Origin: Geomonas limicola
GTDB lineage: Bacteria > Desulfobacterota > Desulfuromonadia > Geobacterales > Geobacteraceae
Length of the DNA: 64,000 nt
Reading direction: 5' to 3'
NCBI RefSeq assembly: GCF_014193675.1
Contig: NZ_BLXZ01000003.1
Coordinates: 310,001 to 374,000 of the forward strand
Shown here: piece by piece, positions 1 through 8,274 of the stretch
Layout: each line of letters begins with the position of its first letter
How positions within the stretch are numbered: position 1 is the stretch's first letter
The notes under the pieces: model-generated
Databases searched by the model: none
What the model saw: the letters and a program-made list of their open reading frames with translations, nothing else
What the model was told of the DNA's origin: nothing
Program-made: the position numbers and the translations under genes

Positions 1-1
1 C

Positions 2-1297
2 GAACTGGAGATCGCGCGCTCCGTGGGGAGCATGTCCCAGGAGGGGTGGCGGCTGCGCAAGGACGGCAGTCGTTTCTGGGCGGCCGTCACCATCACCGCG
101 CTGCACGACAAGGACGGGGTGCTGGTGGGCTTTGGCAAGCTGACCCGGGACGCTACCGAGCGGCGCAGCGCCGACGAGGCCCTGGTGAAAAGCCGCAACA
201 TGTTCGAGCGGCTCTTTGAAAGCGCACCCGACGCGGTGGTGGTGATCGACAGCCATGGCATGATCCGCAAGGTGAACCAGCAGACCGAGGCGCTTTTTGG
301 CTACATACGCGAGGAGATGATCGGCAAGCGGGTCGAGATGCTCATGCCGGAGCGCTACCATAAGCGGCACCGGCAGCACCGGAAGAACTACTTCGCCGAC
401 CCGCGAGCCCGCAAGATGGGGATCGGGCTCGAGCTCTACGGCAAAAGCAGCGACGGGCGGGAGATCCCGGTCGACATCATGCTGAACCCGATCGACACCC
501 CCGAGGGGATCTGGGCCTTCGCCGTGATCCGCGACATCACGGCCCAAAAACAAAGCGACGCGAAAATCGCCGAGCTGAACGAGGCGCTACGCCGGCAGGT
601 GGATGCGCTGGCCGCCACCAACCGGGAGCTGGAGGCCTTCAGCTACTCGGTCTCCCACGACCTGCGCGCGCCCTTGCGGCACATCATCGGCTTCGTGGAC
701 CTCTTGAACTCGCGGGACATCAGCGGCCTGGACGACAAGAGCAAGCACTACCTGCAGGTGATCACCCAGGCGGCCCAGCGCATGGGGAACCTGATCGACG
801 ACCTGCTCTCCTTCTCGCGCATGGGGCGCGCCGACCTGATGAAGATACAGGTGGACTTCGACAAGCTGGTGCGCGACATTGTGAGGGAACTTACCGAGGA
901 CGCCCGGGACCGCTCGATCCAGTGGGAGATCGCCCAACTTCCCACCGTGGTCGGCGACGCCGCGATGCTGCGCCAGGTGATGGTGAACCTGCTCGCCAAC
1001 GCCATGAAGTTCACCCGACCGCGGGAGCGGGCCCGCATCGAGGTGGGGTGGGAGGAGCGCCTCACGGAGGTTTTGTTCTTCGTGAAAGACAACGGGGTGG
1101 GCTTCGACATCAGGTACGTGAACAAGCTGTTCAGCCTGTTCCAGCGCCTGCACTCCAACGAGGAGTTCGAGGGGACCGGGGTGGGGCTGGCCAACGTGCA
1201 GCGCATCATCCTGCGCCACGGCGGCCGGGTCTGGGCCGAGGGGTCGCTGGAGGGGGGAGCCACCTTCTGGTTCTCGCTCCCCAAAGAGGGTCATTAA
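2..1297 (+). CDS. PAS-domain sensor histidine kinase, 5' end outside window
   Basis: The frame is open from base 2, so the N terminus lies upstream of the window. The visible 431 residues hold the end of one PAS domain with its PAC tail (around DGSRFWAAVTITAL), a second PAS domain (about residues 65-180), a short coiled linker, then a HisKA domain with the phospho-acceptor His in SYSVSHDLRAPL and a HATPase domain with N box NLLANAMKF, G1 box DNGVGF and G2 box GTGVGLA. The His box and the HATPase resemble the phytochrome-like (NtrY/CikA type) kinases common in Geobacter. No transmembrane segment or receiver domain is seen in the visible part. No response regulator follows; a terminator lies directly downstream. 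The stimulus is unknown. Confidence 0.9.
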   Translation, partial: ELEIARSVGSMSQEGWRLRKDGSRFWAAVTITALHDKDGVLVGFGKLTRDATERRSADEALVKSRNMFERLFESAPDAVVVIDSHGMIRKVNQQTEALFGYIREEMIGKRVEMLMPERYHKRHRQHRKNYFADPRARKMGIGLELYGKSSDGREIPVDIMLNPIDTPEGIWAFAVIRDITAQKQSDAKIAELNEALRRQVDALAATNRELEAFSYSVSHDLRAPLRHIIGFVDLLNSRDISGLDDKSKHYLQVITQAAQRMGNLIDDLLSFSRMGRADLMKIQVDFDKLVRDIVRELTEDARDRSIQWEIAQLPTVVGDAAMLRQVMVNLLANAMKFTRPRERARIEVGWEERLTEVLFFVKDNGVGFDIRYVNKLFSLFQRLHSNEEFEGTGVGLANVQRIILRHGGRVWAEGSLEGGATFWFSLPKEGH

Positions 1298-1302
1298 CGT
1301 GG

Positions 1303-1337
1303 AAAAGCCGGCAGTCCCCAAGGGGCGCCGGCTTTTT
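1303..1337. terminator. Bidirectional rho-independent terminator
   Basis: The arms AAAAGCCGGC and GCCGGCTTTTT flank a GC-rich loop. The element lies between the kinase on the plus strand and the convergent cupin-like gene, and A and T tracts on both sides allow use in both directions. Confidence 0.8.
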
Positions 1338-1411
1338 ACTGCCGGGGAAGTGACGGGGAGGCAGGGTCCCGATGAGCGCTGCCCCGCCCCCGGACACCCC
1401 GAAGACGACGA

Positions 1412-1834
1412 TCAGCATCCCCCCTCCCCTTCCCGTCCTTGTGGCTCCCAGCGCAGCGTGAGGATGCTCGCCGCCTCCAGGCAGCACCAGCGATGCTGGA
1501 TTCCGGCACCCCAGACGACGAAGTCTCCCTGCCGGGCAAGGAGCACGCGGCGCACCTGGTCGGGCGGGAATGCGGGCGAGCCGCAGAACTCCACCTCGAA
1601 GATCCCGTGGGAAACCAGGATCGACAGGGTGCGCCCGACGCTCTCCGGCTTGGGTCCGCTCAGCTCCCCCGAGGGGTGGTCGTACCACTTGAGGCAGAGC
1701 CCGGTCAGGCTCTGCCCGCGCGGCACGAAGAGGAGTTCGGAATTCTCGCGGCACCAGTCGCTGAACCCGAGGAACCAGCCGGTGCCGCGGGTCTCCGTGT
1801 CGTGGGTATTGCCGATGGCGATTTCCAGATCCAT
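1412..1834 (-). CDS. Small cupin-like protein of unknown function
   Basis: The 140-residue protein begins MDLEIAIGNTHD. The start was chosen because AAGGAGG (1842-1848) sits 7 nt before the ATG at 1834; a second ATG two codons upstream touches that site. The C-terminal part (VLLARQGDFVVWGAGIQHRW then ILTLRW) has the strand pattern of a cupin barrel, and no signal peptide or membrane segment is visible. I cannot name a substrate. It is divergent from the unknown gene at 2163 and convergent with the kinase. Similar small proteins exist in Geobacter genomes, but no function is known to me. Confidence 0.65.
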   Translation of the reverse strand: MDLEIAIGNTHDTETRGTGWFLGFSDWCRENSELLFVPRGQSLTGLCLKWYDHPSGELSGPKPESVGRTLSILVSHGIFEVEFCGSPAFPPDQVRRVLLARQGDFVVWGAGIQHRWCCLEAASILTLRWEPQGREGEGGC

Positions 1835-2052
1835 GGCCATGCCTCCTTCAGTGATACCCCGGCAGAACCGATACGATTGGAGCTGCGAGGCAGTTTCAAG
1901 AGCCACCCCGGCAAGTTGTACAACAAGCCGACCAACATGCAAACCCCAGGCTAAAACCGAACATTTCCAGGTCGGGGAGGCCCACCTTGGTGCCCTCGCC
2001 AACCCGTCCGGCCAAAACCCCACTATAGCGATAGACAAAAGAGAATTTTTTC

Positions 2053-2081
2053 TTGACTGATTTTGTGCGAATCTATATCTT
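2053..2081 (+). promoter_or_regulatory. Candidate sigma70 promoter
   Basis: TTGACT (2053-2058), a 17-nt spacer and TATCTT (2076-2081) lie in an AT-rich block about 80 nt before the unknown gene that starts at 2163. Confidence 0.45.
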
Positions 2082-2112
2082 ATAAAAACTCAAACCGGGA
2101 TAAGGTACACAC

Positions 2113-2133
2113 GTGGCACCGGAGCGGTGCCAC
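2113..2133. repeat. Perfect inverted repeat in the leader of the 2163 gene
   Basis: GTGGCACCG and CGGTGCCAC form a 9-bp perfect palindrome around GAG, just downstream of the candidate promoter. It could be an operator or a 5' UTR hairpin. Confidence 0.6.
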
Positions 2134-2162
2134 ACGCCGAAGGACCAGGGAGCAGGAGCCAG

Positions 2163-2945
2163 ATGAAGATCGACCAGCACAAAGTGAAGGAACTCCTCTC
2201 CCGGGAGCAACGCGGCGCGGCGGCGGACGAATTGCGACGCGAGGCGAACGTCTTCTTCGTCGGCGGCAACCTCCCCGAGCGCGAGACCCTGGAGACCCTC
2301 TTCGAGAGCCACTACCAGGAGAACGCCTCGCTGTTCCACCTCTCTTTCGGGGAACCGGACGATTTCGGCAGCGGTGCTAACCTGGCCCGCCTGATCAAGA
2401 AGAACTTCAACGCCCACCTCCTGGGACGCCTGGATTACCCGGCTACCGCAGCGGTTCTCGAGCGGGCGTACGTGGCCGGGGTGGACATCCTGGACCTCCC
2501 CCTGGGCCCCGGAGCGCTAGAACAGGTGGACGCGCGACTGAGCGCCCTGGAGCAGGCCCGCGCCATTTTCCCGCGCTGGGCAGTTGCCTCGACCCTGGTG
2601 GCCGGCGCCGAGCCCACCACGCTGACCCGCAAAAAGATCGACCTCCTGCTGGAGCGGGAGGTGATCCCGCTGCTGACCCTCGATCGGAGCGCCGCAATCA
2701 CCCCCGAGGAGAGCAGCGAGCTCTTCCACTACCTCACTGTGGCCTGGCGTCGCAGCAAGGCGCTCTTGAAGCCGCTCTTGCCACTGATCTACCTCACCTC
2801 GCCGCTCGCGCCCGCCTCTGCGCGCACCGGCCTGCGTGGCTTCATCGACCTCATCGAAGGACGGCGCCTGCTGGCCACCTCGGACCTGCGCCGGGTACTG
2901 CGGGTGAAGGAAGTCGAGGAATCCTTCGCCTCCTCCGGCCTCTAA
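2163..2945 (+). CDS. Protein of unknown function, co-transcribed with a SLC13 transporter
   Basis: This is a 260-residue soluble protein. The start MKIDQHKVKELL follows AGGAG at a normal distance, so an upstream in-frame ATG is not needed. The middle alternates strands and helices (NAHLLGRLDYP, AGVDILDLPLGP, ASTLVAGAEPTT, VIPLLTLD), as in a TIM barrel or the C-terminal half of a radical SAM protein, but no CxxxCxxC cluster motif and no clear catalytic motif is present. The next gene, a sodium/dicarboxylate-type transporter, starts 24 nt after its stop, so the two are probably co-transcribed and may act on the same substrate. I do not recognise the family. Confidence 0.7.
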   Translation: MKIDQHKVKELLSREQRGAAADELRREANVFFVGGNLPERETLETLFESHYQENASLFHLSFGEPDDFGSGANLARLIKKNFNAHLLGRLDYPATAAVLERAYVAGVDILDLPLGPGALEQVDARLSALEQARAIFPRWAVASTLVAGAEPTTLTRKKIDLLLEREVIPLLTLDRSAAITPEESSELFHYLTVAWRRSKALLKPLLPLIYLTSPLAPASARTGLRGFIDLIEGRRLLATSDLRRVLRVKEVEESFASSGL

Positions 2946-2969
2946 CCTCCTCAACCGCAAAGGCCCCGC

Positions 2970-4421
2970 ATGGACAAGAACCAGCTCCTCGAAAAACCGC
3001 TCAAGATCGACAACCGCCCGATGTGGCTCATCCTCCTGGACAAGACCGCCCGCTACCAGGTAATGGCCGCCGTGGTGCTGGTGACCGCGTTCTTGCTGCG
3101 CCTGGAGCCGCCGGCCGATCTCTCGGTCAGCGGGTACCGCTCGCTGGTCCTCTTCGGTGCCACCATCTTCTTCTGGATTTCCGGGATGCTCCCGATCGCG
3201 GTCACCGCGCTGCTTTCCATGGTGTTCCTGCCGCTTCTGGGGATCATGGACGCCAAGAAGACCTACTCGATGTTCGGCAACGAGGCGGTCTTCTTCATCC
3301 TGGGGGCCTTCATCCTGGCGGCGGCCTTGACCGGCACCGGGATCTCGGCGCGCCTGGCCCGTGCCATGCTGGCCAAATTCGGCAGGACCCCGACCCGGCT
3401 CGCCCTCACCGTCTTCCTGTTATCCGCGTTTCTCTCCTTCATCATGAGCGAGCACGCCGTGGCAGCCATGCTCTTTCCGGTAGTCGCCGAGATCAGCACC
3501 GCGCTCGGCCTGGAAAAGGGGAAGAGCAACTTCGGCAAGCTCCTCTTCATGTCGCTTGCCTGGGGCTGCATCATCGGCGGCATCGCCACCTTCCTGGGGG
3601 GAGCGCGTGCACCTTTGGCCGCCGGGCTCCTGAAAGAGTCGACCGGGCAGCACTTTTCCTTCATCGAGTGGACCACCGCCTCGTGCATGATCGTCCTGCC
3701 GCTGCTGGTGATCGCGTTTTTGCTGCTGGTCAGGTTTTTCCCGGCGGACCTGGAGAGCGTCGAGGTGGGGCTCAAGTTCCTGAACCGCAAGCGCCTGGAA
3801 ACCGGCAAGATGAGCTACGACGAGATGCTGACCGCCCTGGTCATGGTGGCGACCATCGTCAGCTGGATCGCCTTCGGCGAGAAGGCGGGACTTGCCGCCA
3901 TCGCCATCCTGGGCGCCGGGGCACTCTTCACCTTCAAGGTGGTCTCCTGGCAGAAGATCGAGGAGTACGTCAACTGGGGGGTGATCCTCATGTACGGCGG
4001 GACCATCGCGCTCGCCTCGGCACTGGAGAAGACCGGCGCGGCGGTATGGGTGGTCAAGAAAGGGCTGGGGACGCTGCACCACTCCCCGCTGGCGATCATC
4101 GCGGTCATCTCGTTAGTGGCCATCGTGCTCACCGAGTGCATCAGCCACGCCGCCGTGGTGGCGATCCTCATGCCGGTCGGCATGGGGCTTTGCCAGACCA
4201 CCGGGCTCGATCCCAAGGTGATGACCCTCTCCATCGCCCTCCCCGCGGGCCTTGCCTACTGCCTCCCGATGGGGACGCCGGCGACCGCCATCGCCTATGC
4301 CTCGGGCTATTTGAAGAGCCGGGACATCATCGTCTCGGGTGTCACGGTCATGGCGGTATCCTGGCTTTTGTTCATGGCCTCGGTGCTCTTCGTCTGGCCG
4401 CTCCTCGGACTGAGCATCTAG
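2970..4421 (+). CDS. SLC13/DASS family anion:Na+ symporter
   Basis: The 483-residue protein has a dozen or so hydrophobic segments from residue 30 to the end. The pattern fits the divalent anion:sodium symporter family: a conserved NEAVFFILGAFIL stretch, a SEHAVAAMLFP re-entrant segment, and near the C terminus LPAGLAYCLPMGTPATAIAY, which matches the family's second binding-loop region. Such proteins import dicarboxylates (succinate, malate) or sulfate with Na+; the substrate cannot be read from the sequence. It lies 24 nt behind the unknown gene at 2163. A GC-rich inverted repeat follows the stop. Confidence 0.85.
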   Translation: MDKNQLLEKPLKIDNRPMWLILLDKTARYQVMAAVVLVTAFLLRLEPPADLSVSGYRSLVLFGATIFFWISGMLPIAVTALLSMVFLPLLGIMDAKKTYSMFGNEAVFFILGAFILAAALTGTGISARLARAMLAKFGRTPTRLALTVFLLSAFLSFIMSEHAVAAMLFPVVAEISTALGLEKGKSNFGKLLFMSLAWGCIIGGIATFLGGARAPLAAGLLKESTGQHFSFIEWTTASCMIVLPLLVIAFLLLVRFFPADLESVEVGLKFLNRKRLETGKMSYDEMLTALVMVATIVSWIAFGEKAGLAAIAILGAGALFTFKVVSWQKIEEYVNWGVILMYGGTIALASALEKTGAAVWVVKKGLGTLHHSPLAIIAVISLVAIVLTECISHAAVVAILMPVGMGLCQTTGLDPKVMTLSIALPAGLAYCLPMGTPATAIAYASGYLKSRDIIVSGVTVMAVSWLLFMASVLFVWPLLGLSI

Positions 4422-4429
4422 CTGCGTGG

Positions 4430-4462
4430 GGGTCCGGGCCTACCAGGGACGGCCCGGGACCC
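4430..4462 (+). terminator. Possible terminator hairpin after the SLC13 gene
   Basis: GGGTCCGGGCC and GGCCCGGGACCC form a nearly perfect stem 8 nt after the stop codon. The T tract is weak (TACCGTTTC), so efficiency is doubtful. Confidence 0.4.
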
Positions 4463-4498
4463 TACCGTTTCAGGGGACCACTCTTTGGCTCTTGGCCC

Positions 4499-4527
4499 CC
4501 TGCCCTTTCCTGCCCTTTCCTGCCCTT
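4499..4527. repeat. Short tandem repeat of a 10-bp unit
   Basis: The unit TGCCCTTTCC is repeated exactly twice and followed by a partial third copy, in the gap between the SLC13 gene and the chemoreceptor. Apart from this, the hairpin at 4430 and the promoter at 4654, I see nothing in 4422-4804. Confidence 0.7.
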
Positions 4528-4653
4528 ACCCGAACAATCCGGTATCTCCCGGAAATTCCTCTCCGCCAGCACGAACGGCGCCCGCAAAAACCGCCCCCTT
4601 TTTTGCCAGCACCCTGCTAAGGCAAAAATAATGGTAGCTCGGCAACTTACCCC

Positions 4654-4680
4654 TCAAGTGTTCCCCTTCAGCACCGATAT
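4654..4680 (+). promoter_or_regulatory. Candidate sigma28 (FliA) promoter of the chemoreceptor
   Basis: TCAAGTGT, an 11-nt spacer and ACCGATAT match the FliA consensus TAAAGTTT-N11-GCCGATAA in spacing and in the CCGATA core. It lies about 125 nt before the start of the methyl-accepting chemotaxis gene, which is a usual target of this sigma factor. Confidence 0.55.
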
Positions 4681-4804
4681 ACTCCTACAACCAAATTCCC
4701 CATTCACCGATTCCGTATTCCGTGGCAGGAGGCACGTTCCTTCCTCGAGGTGCGGTGCGCGGGGGGGCGGGGAAGCTATTCGATTCAATGAAAAGGAGTA
4801 GGTC

Positions 4805-7114
4805 ATGACGTGGTTCAACAACCTGAAAATCGGCGGTAAAATCGTCCTGGTCGTCGCGGGCGTCTTGGTGCTTTCCATCGTCCAGGGGGTGATCTCCCTG
4901 AACCAGCTCTCCAAGGTGAACGGCTCGACCCTGGAAATGGCCCAGCAGCGCCTCCCCAGCGTGCGCTCCATCGGCCGGATCCAGACCCTGGTAGGCGACT
5001 TCCGACGCGCCGAGTTCCAGCACCTGCTCTCCGACACCGATCAGGACATGGAAAAGTATGAAAAGCGCATGGTGAAGACCATCGAGGACATCAAGAAGCT
5101 CACCGCGGAGCACGAGAAGCGGATCGGCAATGGGGAGGAGAAGGCGCTCTTCAACGAGTTCAACGCCAACTTCGCCTCGTTTCTGACCGAGCATGAGAAG
5201 CTGGTACAGCTCTCGCGCGCCGACAAGAAAAAGGCGCTCACCGCGTTGCGCGGCGACTCCTACAAGTTCTACCTGGCAGCCTCGGCCGCCCTGGAGAAGG
5301 AGGTGGCGCTGAACGACAAGCTCGCCGACGGCTCCTTCCGGAGCTCACAGGCCACCTTCACGGCCTCGCGCAGCACCATCGTGGCAGTAATCGTAGCGGC
5401 AGTGCTGATGGGCGCACTCCTGTCGCTTTTGGTGGCGCGGGTCATCAACCGGTCGCTCAGGAAAGGGGTCGAAGTGGCGGACCGTCTGGCCCAGGGCGAC
5501 CTGGAGGTGCAGATAGGGGAGACCTACCGGGACGAGACCGGGCAGTTACTCGCGTCCATGGCAAGCATGGTGCAGAGCATTCAGGCCCTGGCAGCCGACG
5601 CTACCAGCCTATCCCACGCCGCCATGGAAGGGGAACTCGCGACCCGTGCCGACGCCAGCCGCCACAAGGGGGCCTACCGCAGCATCGTGGAAGGGGTGAA
5701 CGGCACCCTCGACGCGGTGATCGGCCCCTTGAACGTGGCGGCCGAATACGTCGACCGCATCGCCAAGGGAGACGTCCCGCAGAAGATCACCGACGAGTAC
5801 CGCGGCGACTTCAACGAGATCAAACAGAACCTGAACAACTGCATCGACAACGTGAACGCACTGATCGCCGACGCGAACCACCTGGCCGGCGCCGCGGCAC
5901 GAGGCGAGCTGGCTACCCGGGCCGACGCGACCCGGCACCAGGGCGATTTCCGCAAGATCATCGAAGGGGTGAACGGCACCCTCGATGCGGTGATCGGGCC
6001 CTTGAACGTCGCAGCCGACTACGTGGAGCGTATCTCCAAGGGGGACATGCCGGAAGAGATCAAGGACGAGTACCGGGGCGACTTCAACGCCATCAAGAAC
6101 AACCTGAACACGCTGATCCAGGCCACCCGGAACATCACCAGTGCCGCCCAGGAAGTGGCGCGCGGCAACCTGACCGTGCAGCTAACCGAGCGCTCGCAGC
6201 ATGACGAGTTGATGCGCTCGCTCTCCAGCATGGTCGCCAAACTCTGCGAAGTGGTGAACGACGTGAAGAGTTCGTCCGACAACGTCGCCAACGGGTCCTC
6301 CCAGATGTCGGCGAGCTCCGAAGAGCTCTCCCAGGGGGCCAGCGAGCAGGCGGCCGCCGCCGAGGAGGCCAGTGCCGCCATGGAGGAGATGTCGGCAAAC
6401 ATCAGGCAGAACGCTGACAATGCGCTGCAGACCGAGAAGATCGCCGTGAAGTCGGCGCAGGACGCCCAGGAGAGCGGCAAGGCAGTGCTGCAGACGGTGA
6501 ACGCGATGAAAGAGATCGCGGGCAAGATCTCGATCATCGAGGAGATCGCCCGGCAGACCAACCTCCTGGCGCTCAACGCGGCCATCGAGGCGGCGCGCGC
6601 CGGCGAACACGGCAAGGGGTTCGCGGTGGTGGCAAGCGAGGTGCGCAAGCTCGCCGAGCGCTCCCAGCGGGCCGCGGCCGAGATCTCGCAGCTCTCCTGC
6701 TCGAGCGTGGAAGTCGCCGAGATGGCGGGCGCCATGCTGACCCGGATGCTTCCGGACATCCAGCGCACCGCCGAACTGGTCCAGGAGATCTCCGCAGCAT
6801 CCCGCGAGCAGGACACCGGCGCAGAGCAGATCAACAAGGCGATCCAGCAGCTCGACATGGTAATCCAGCAAAACGCGGCGGCGGCCGAGGAGATGTCCTC
6901 AACCGCCGAGGAACTCGCTTCGCAGTCCGAGCAGTTGCAGGATGTGATCTCTTTCTTTGACCTGGGGGTGGAGCGCGGCGCGAACAAGCCGGCACGGCAG
7001 CCCGCCAAGCCCGAGCGGCAGGTCCAGAAAAAGGCGCCCCGGCTGACCCGCGCTGCCCACAAGGGGGCTGAGCTGCACCTGAACCAGAACGATGAGGCGT
7101 TCGAAAGCTTCTAA
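4805..7114 (+). CDS. Methyl-accepting chemotaxis protein with duplicated HAMP-like units
   Basis: The 769-residue receptor has an N-terminal membrane segment (about 13-33), a helical periplasmic four-helix-bundle sensor (about 34-190, many charged heptads), a second membrane segment (about 193-215), a HAMP domain, then two nearly identical 91-residue HAMP-like units starting GELATRADA at residues 276 and 367, a further HAMP-like stretch ([10 protein letters not shown]), and the cytoplasmic signalling domain with the hairpin tip [20 protein letters not shown]. No C-terminal CheR-binding pentapeptide of the NWETF type is seen; the protein ends EAFESF. AGGAG precedes the ATG. The ligand is unknown. 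It stands alone between a sigma28-like promoter and a strong terminator. Confidence 0.93.
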   Translation: MTWFNNLKIGGKIVLVVAGVLVLSIVQGVISLNQLSKVNGSTLEMAQQRLPSVRSIGRIQTLVGDFRRAEFQHLLSDTDQDMEKYEKRMVKTIEDIKKLTAEHEKRIGNGEEKALFNEFNANFASFLTEHEKLVQLSRADKKKALTALRGDSYKFYLAASAALEKEVALNDKLADGSFRSSQATFTASRSTIVAVIVAAVLMGALLSLLVARVINRSLRKGVEVADRLAQGDLEVQIGETYRDETGQLLASMASMVQSIQALAADATSLSHAAMEGELATRADASRHKGAYRSIVEGVNGTLDAVIGPLNVAAEYVDRIAKGDVPQKITDEYRGDFNEIKQNLNNCIDNVNALIADANHLAGAAARGELATRADATRHQGDFRKIIEGVNGTLDAVIGPLNVAADYVERISKGDMPEEIKDEYRGDFNAIKNNLNTLIQATRNITSAAQEVARGNLTVQLTERSQHDELMRSLSSMVAKLCEVVNDVKSSSDNVANGSSQMSASSEELSQGASEQAAAAEEASAAMEEMSANIRQNADNALQTEKIAVKSAQDAQESGKAVLQTVNAMKEIAGKISIIEEIARQTNLLALNAAIEAARAGEHGKGFAVVASEVRKLAERSQRAAAEISQLSCSSVEVAEMAGAMLTRMLPDIQRTAELVQEISAASREQDTGAEQINKAIQQLDMVIQQNAAAAEEMSSTAEELASQSEQLQDVISFFDLGVERGANKPARQPAKPERQVQKKAPRLTRAAHKGAELHLNQNDEAFESF
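5630..6118 (+). repeat. Internal 273-bp direct repeat in the chemoreceptor gene
   Basis: Two consecutive units with a 273-bp period begin at 5630 and 5903 and encode the duplicated HAMP-like modules ([26 protein letters not shown] and DEYRGDFN recur in both). The second copy diverges near 6118. Confidence 0.85.
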
Positions 7115-7178
7115 ACGGCGTTCAGGGGAGGCTGCGAAGGTCGCCTGCCGTTCTCACCAGCACTGTTGTCAGGGTGAT

Positions 7179-7216
7179 AAAAAGGCCCACTGCCATAATC
7201 GACAGTGGGCCTTTTT
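7179..7216. terminator. Bidirectional rho-independent terminator
   Basis: AAAAAGGCCCACTG and CAGTGGGCCTTTTT form a near-perfect stem between the convergent chemoreceptor and ompW genes. Confidence 0.9.
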
Positions 7217-7263
7217 GTTTGATCAGCTCGGAGTGCCGGGCCTTGGAGTGGGACTTGACTGGC

Positions 7264-7866
7264 CTAGAAGCGGTAGCCAACGCCCACGGACACCAGGTTC
7301 GGGTTCACATCGAGCTTGTACTTCGTGCCGGCCACCCTGATCTTGGTGTCGATGTTGACGTACTTGTAGTCGACGTTGAAGTAGAGGTTGTCCTTGATCT
7401 TGATGTCGGCGCCTGCCTGGGCGACCCACCCTATCGTGTTGTCGATGCTGAAGTCGCCGACACCGTTGAAATTGGACTTGAACGGGAAGGTGGCATTGAC
7501 ACCAACGCCGGCGTAGGGGCTGACCAGTTTGCCCGCCAGCGGGTGGTACTTCACGGTGAGGGTCGGCGGGAGCAGCCAGGTGGAGCCGACGAACTGACCG
7601 GAGGCCTTGATGTCGTGCCGGGTCACCGCGGCCATCAACTCGGTCGAGATGTTCTTGGTGAAGAAGTATTCGAAGTCGATCGCCGGAACTATGTCCTCGC
7701 TCACCTTCAGGTCGAGGGCGTTGAGCCTGCTGTCAAAGGACTCAGCGGGGAGTACAAACGTGCCTCTGACGCGCACACCGAACTTGTAATCCTCGGCACT
7801 CGCCAAAGATGCTACCGCCATGATAAGAACCGCCACTAACGCAAATACTTTACCGATTTTCTGCAT
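7264..7866 (-). CDS. ompW: OmpW family outer membrane protein
   Basis: This is a 200-residue protein with a cleavable signal peptide (about residues 1-24, ending ASLASAE). It is followed by alternating amphipathic strands typical of the eight-stranded OmpW barrel: the N-terminal KFGVRVRGTFVLP, the central PTLTVKYHP and SPYAGVGVNATF, and the C-terminal VSVGVGYRF ending in phenylalanine as outer membrane proteins do. OmpW porins are thought to pass small hydrophobic compounds and often respond to stress or to the electron acceptor. AGGAGG is found upstream of the ATG. The gene is monocistronic, with a strong terminator downstream and a long AT-rich leader that contains two palindromes and a pair of direct repeats. 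Confidence 0.85.
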   Translation of the reverse strand: MQKIGKVFALVAVLIMAVASLASAEDYKFGVRVRGTFVLPAESFDSRLNALDLKVSEDIVPAIDFEYFFTKNISTELMAAVTRHDIKASGQFVGSTWLLPPTLTVKYHPLAGKLVSPYAGVGVNATFPFKSNFNGVGDFSIDNTIGWVAQAGADIKIKDNLYFNVDYKYVNIDTKIRVAGTKYKLDVNPNLVSVGVGYRF

Positions 7867-7909
7867 CTCTATTTCCTCCTGTCAAAGAATATGGGGTATT
7901 CCCCGGATA

Positions 7910-7930
7910 ACACAACATTGTGTAAACACA
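7910..7930. promoter_or_regulatory. Overlapping palindromes upstream of ompW
   Basis: ACACAA-CA-TTGTGT (7910-7923) overlaps TGTGT-AA-ACACA (7919-7930). They lie 44-64 nt before the ompW start, where a regulator could bind. The binding protein is unknown. Confidence 0.45.
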
Positions 7931-8024
7931 GGCGGAGATGCTAGTTAGCTTATGAATACATAAAAGTCAACAACTAATGCTTTATAATCGTTAACAGCAA
8001 AGTCCGTCGCCACATACAGTTCAC

Positions 8025-8057
8025 GTATACACTATATCAGTATTTTGTATACACTAT
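8025..8057. repeat. Pair of direct repeats upstream of ompW
   Basis: GTATACACTAT occurs at 8025-8035 and again at 8047-8057, spaced 22 bp start to start (two helical turns), in an AT-rich gap. This looks like a paired binding site. The rest of 7867-8274 is AT-rich up to about 8160, then a GC-rich stretch without a visible gene. Confidence 0.5.
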
Positions 8058-8274
8058 TAGAACATTCTTTCATAATTAGTACATTACAAAGCAAATCGTC
8101 ATCTCCTGAGACATTCATCGTGGTTACCGGTTGCCTGGCACGGAAAGATTATTTTTGATTTATGAGCTGGTCACCCCACTCTCACCAGCGGGGAGGGTGC
8201 AGGTCGGCTGGAAAACGTGGAGGGGGTAAGGAACGGTGAGTCCTGGCGATGTGAAGCGGGTTTGGCGGAGAAAA

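Noticed and set aside
3023..4801. 592-residue plus-strand frame overlapping the SLC13 gene
   Set aside because: It is a shifted frame of the transporter, rich in Arg/Gly/His, and has no membrane segments.
8125..8145. Sigma54-like promoter (TGGCACGGAAAG)
   Set aside because: The -12 element TTGC is missing at the right distance.
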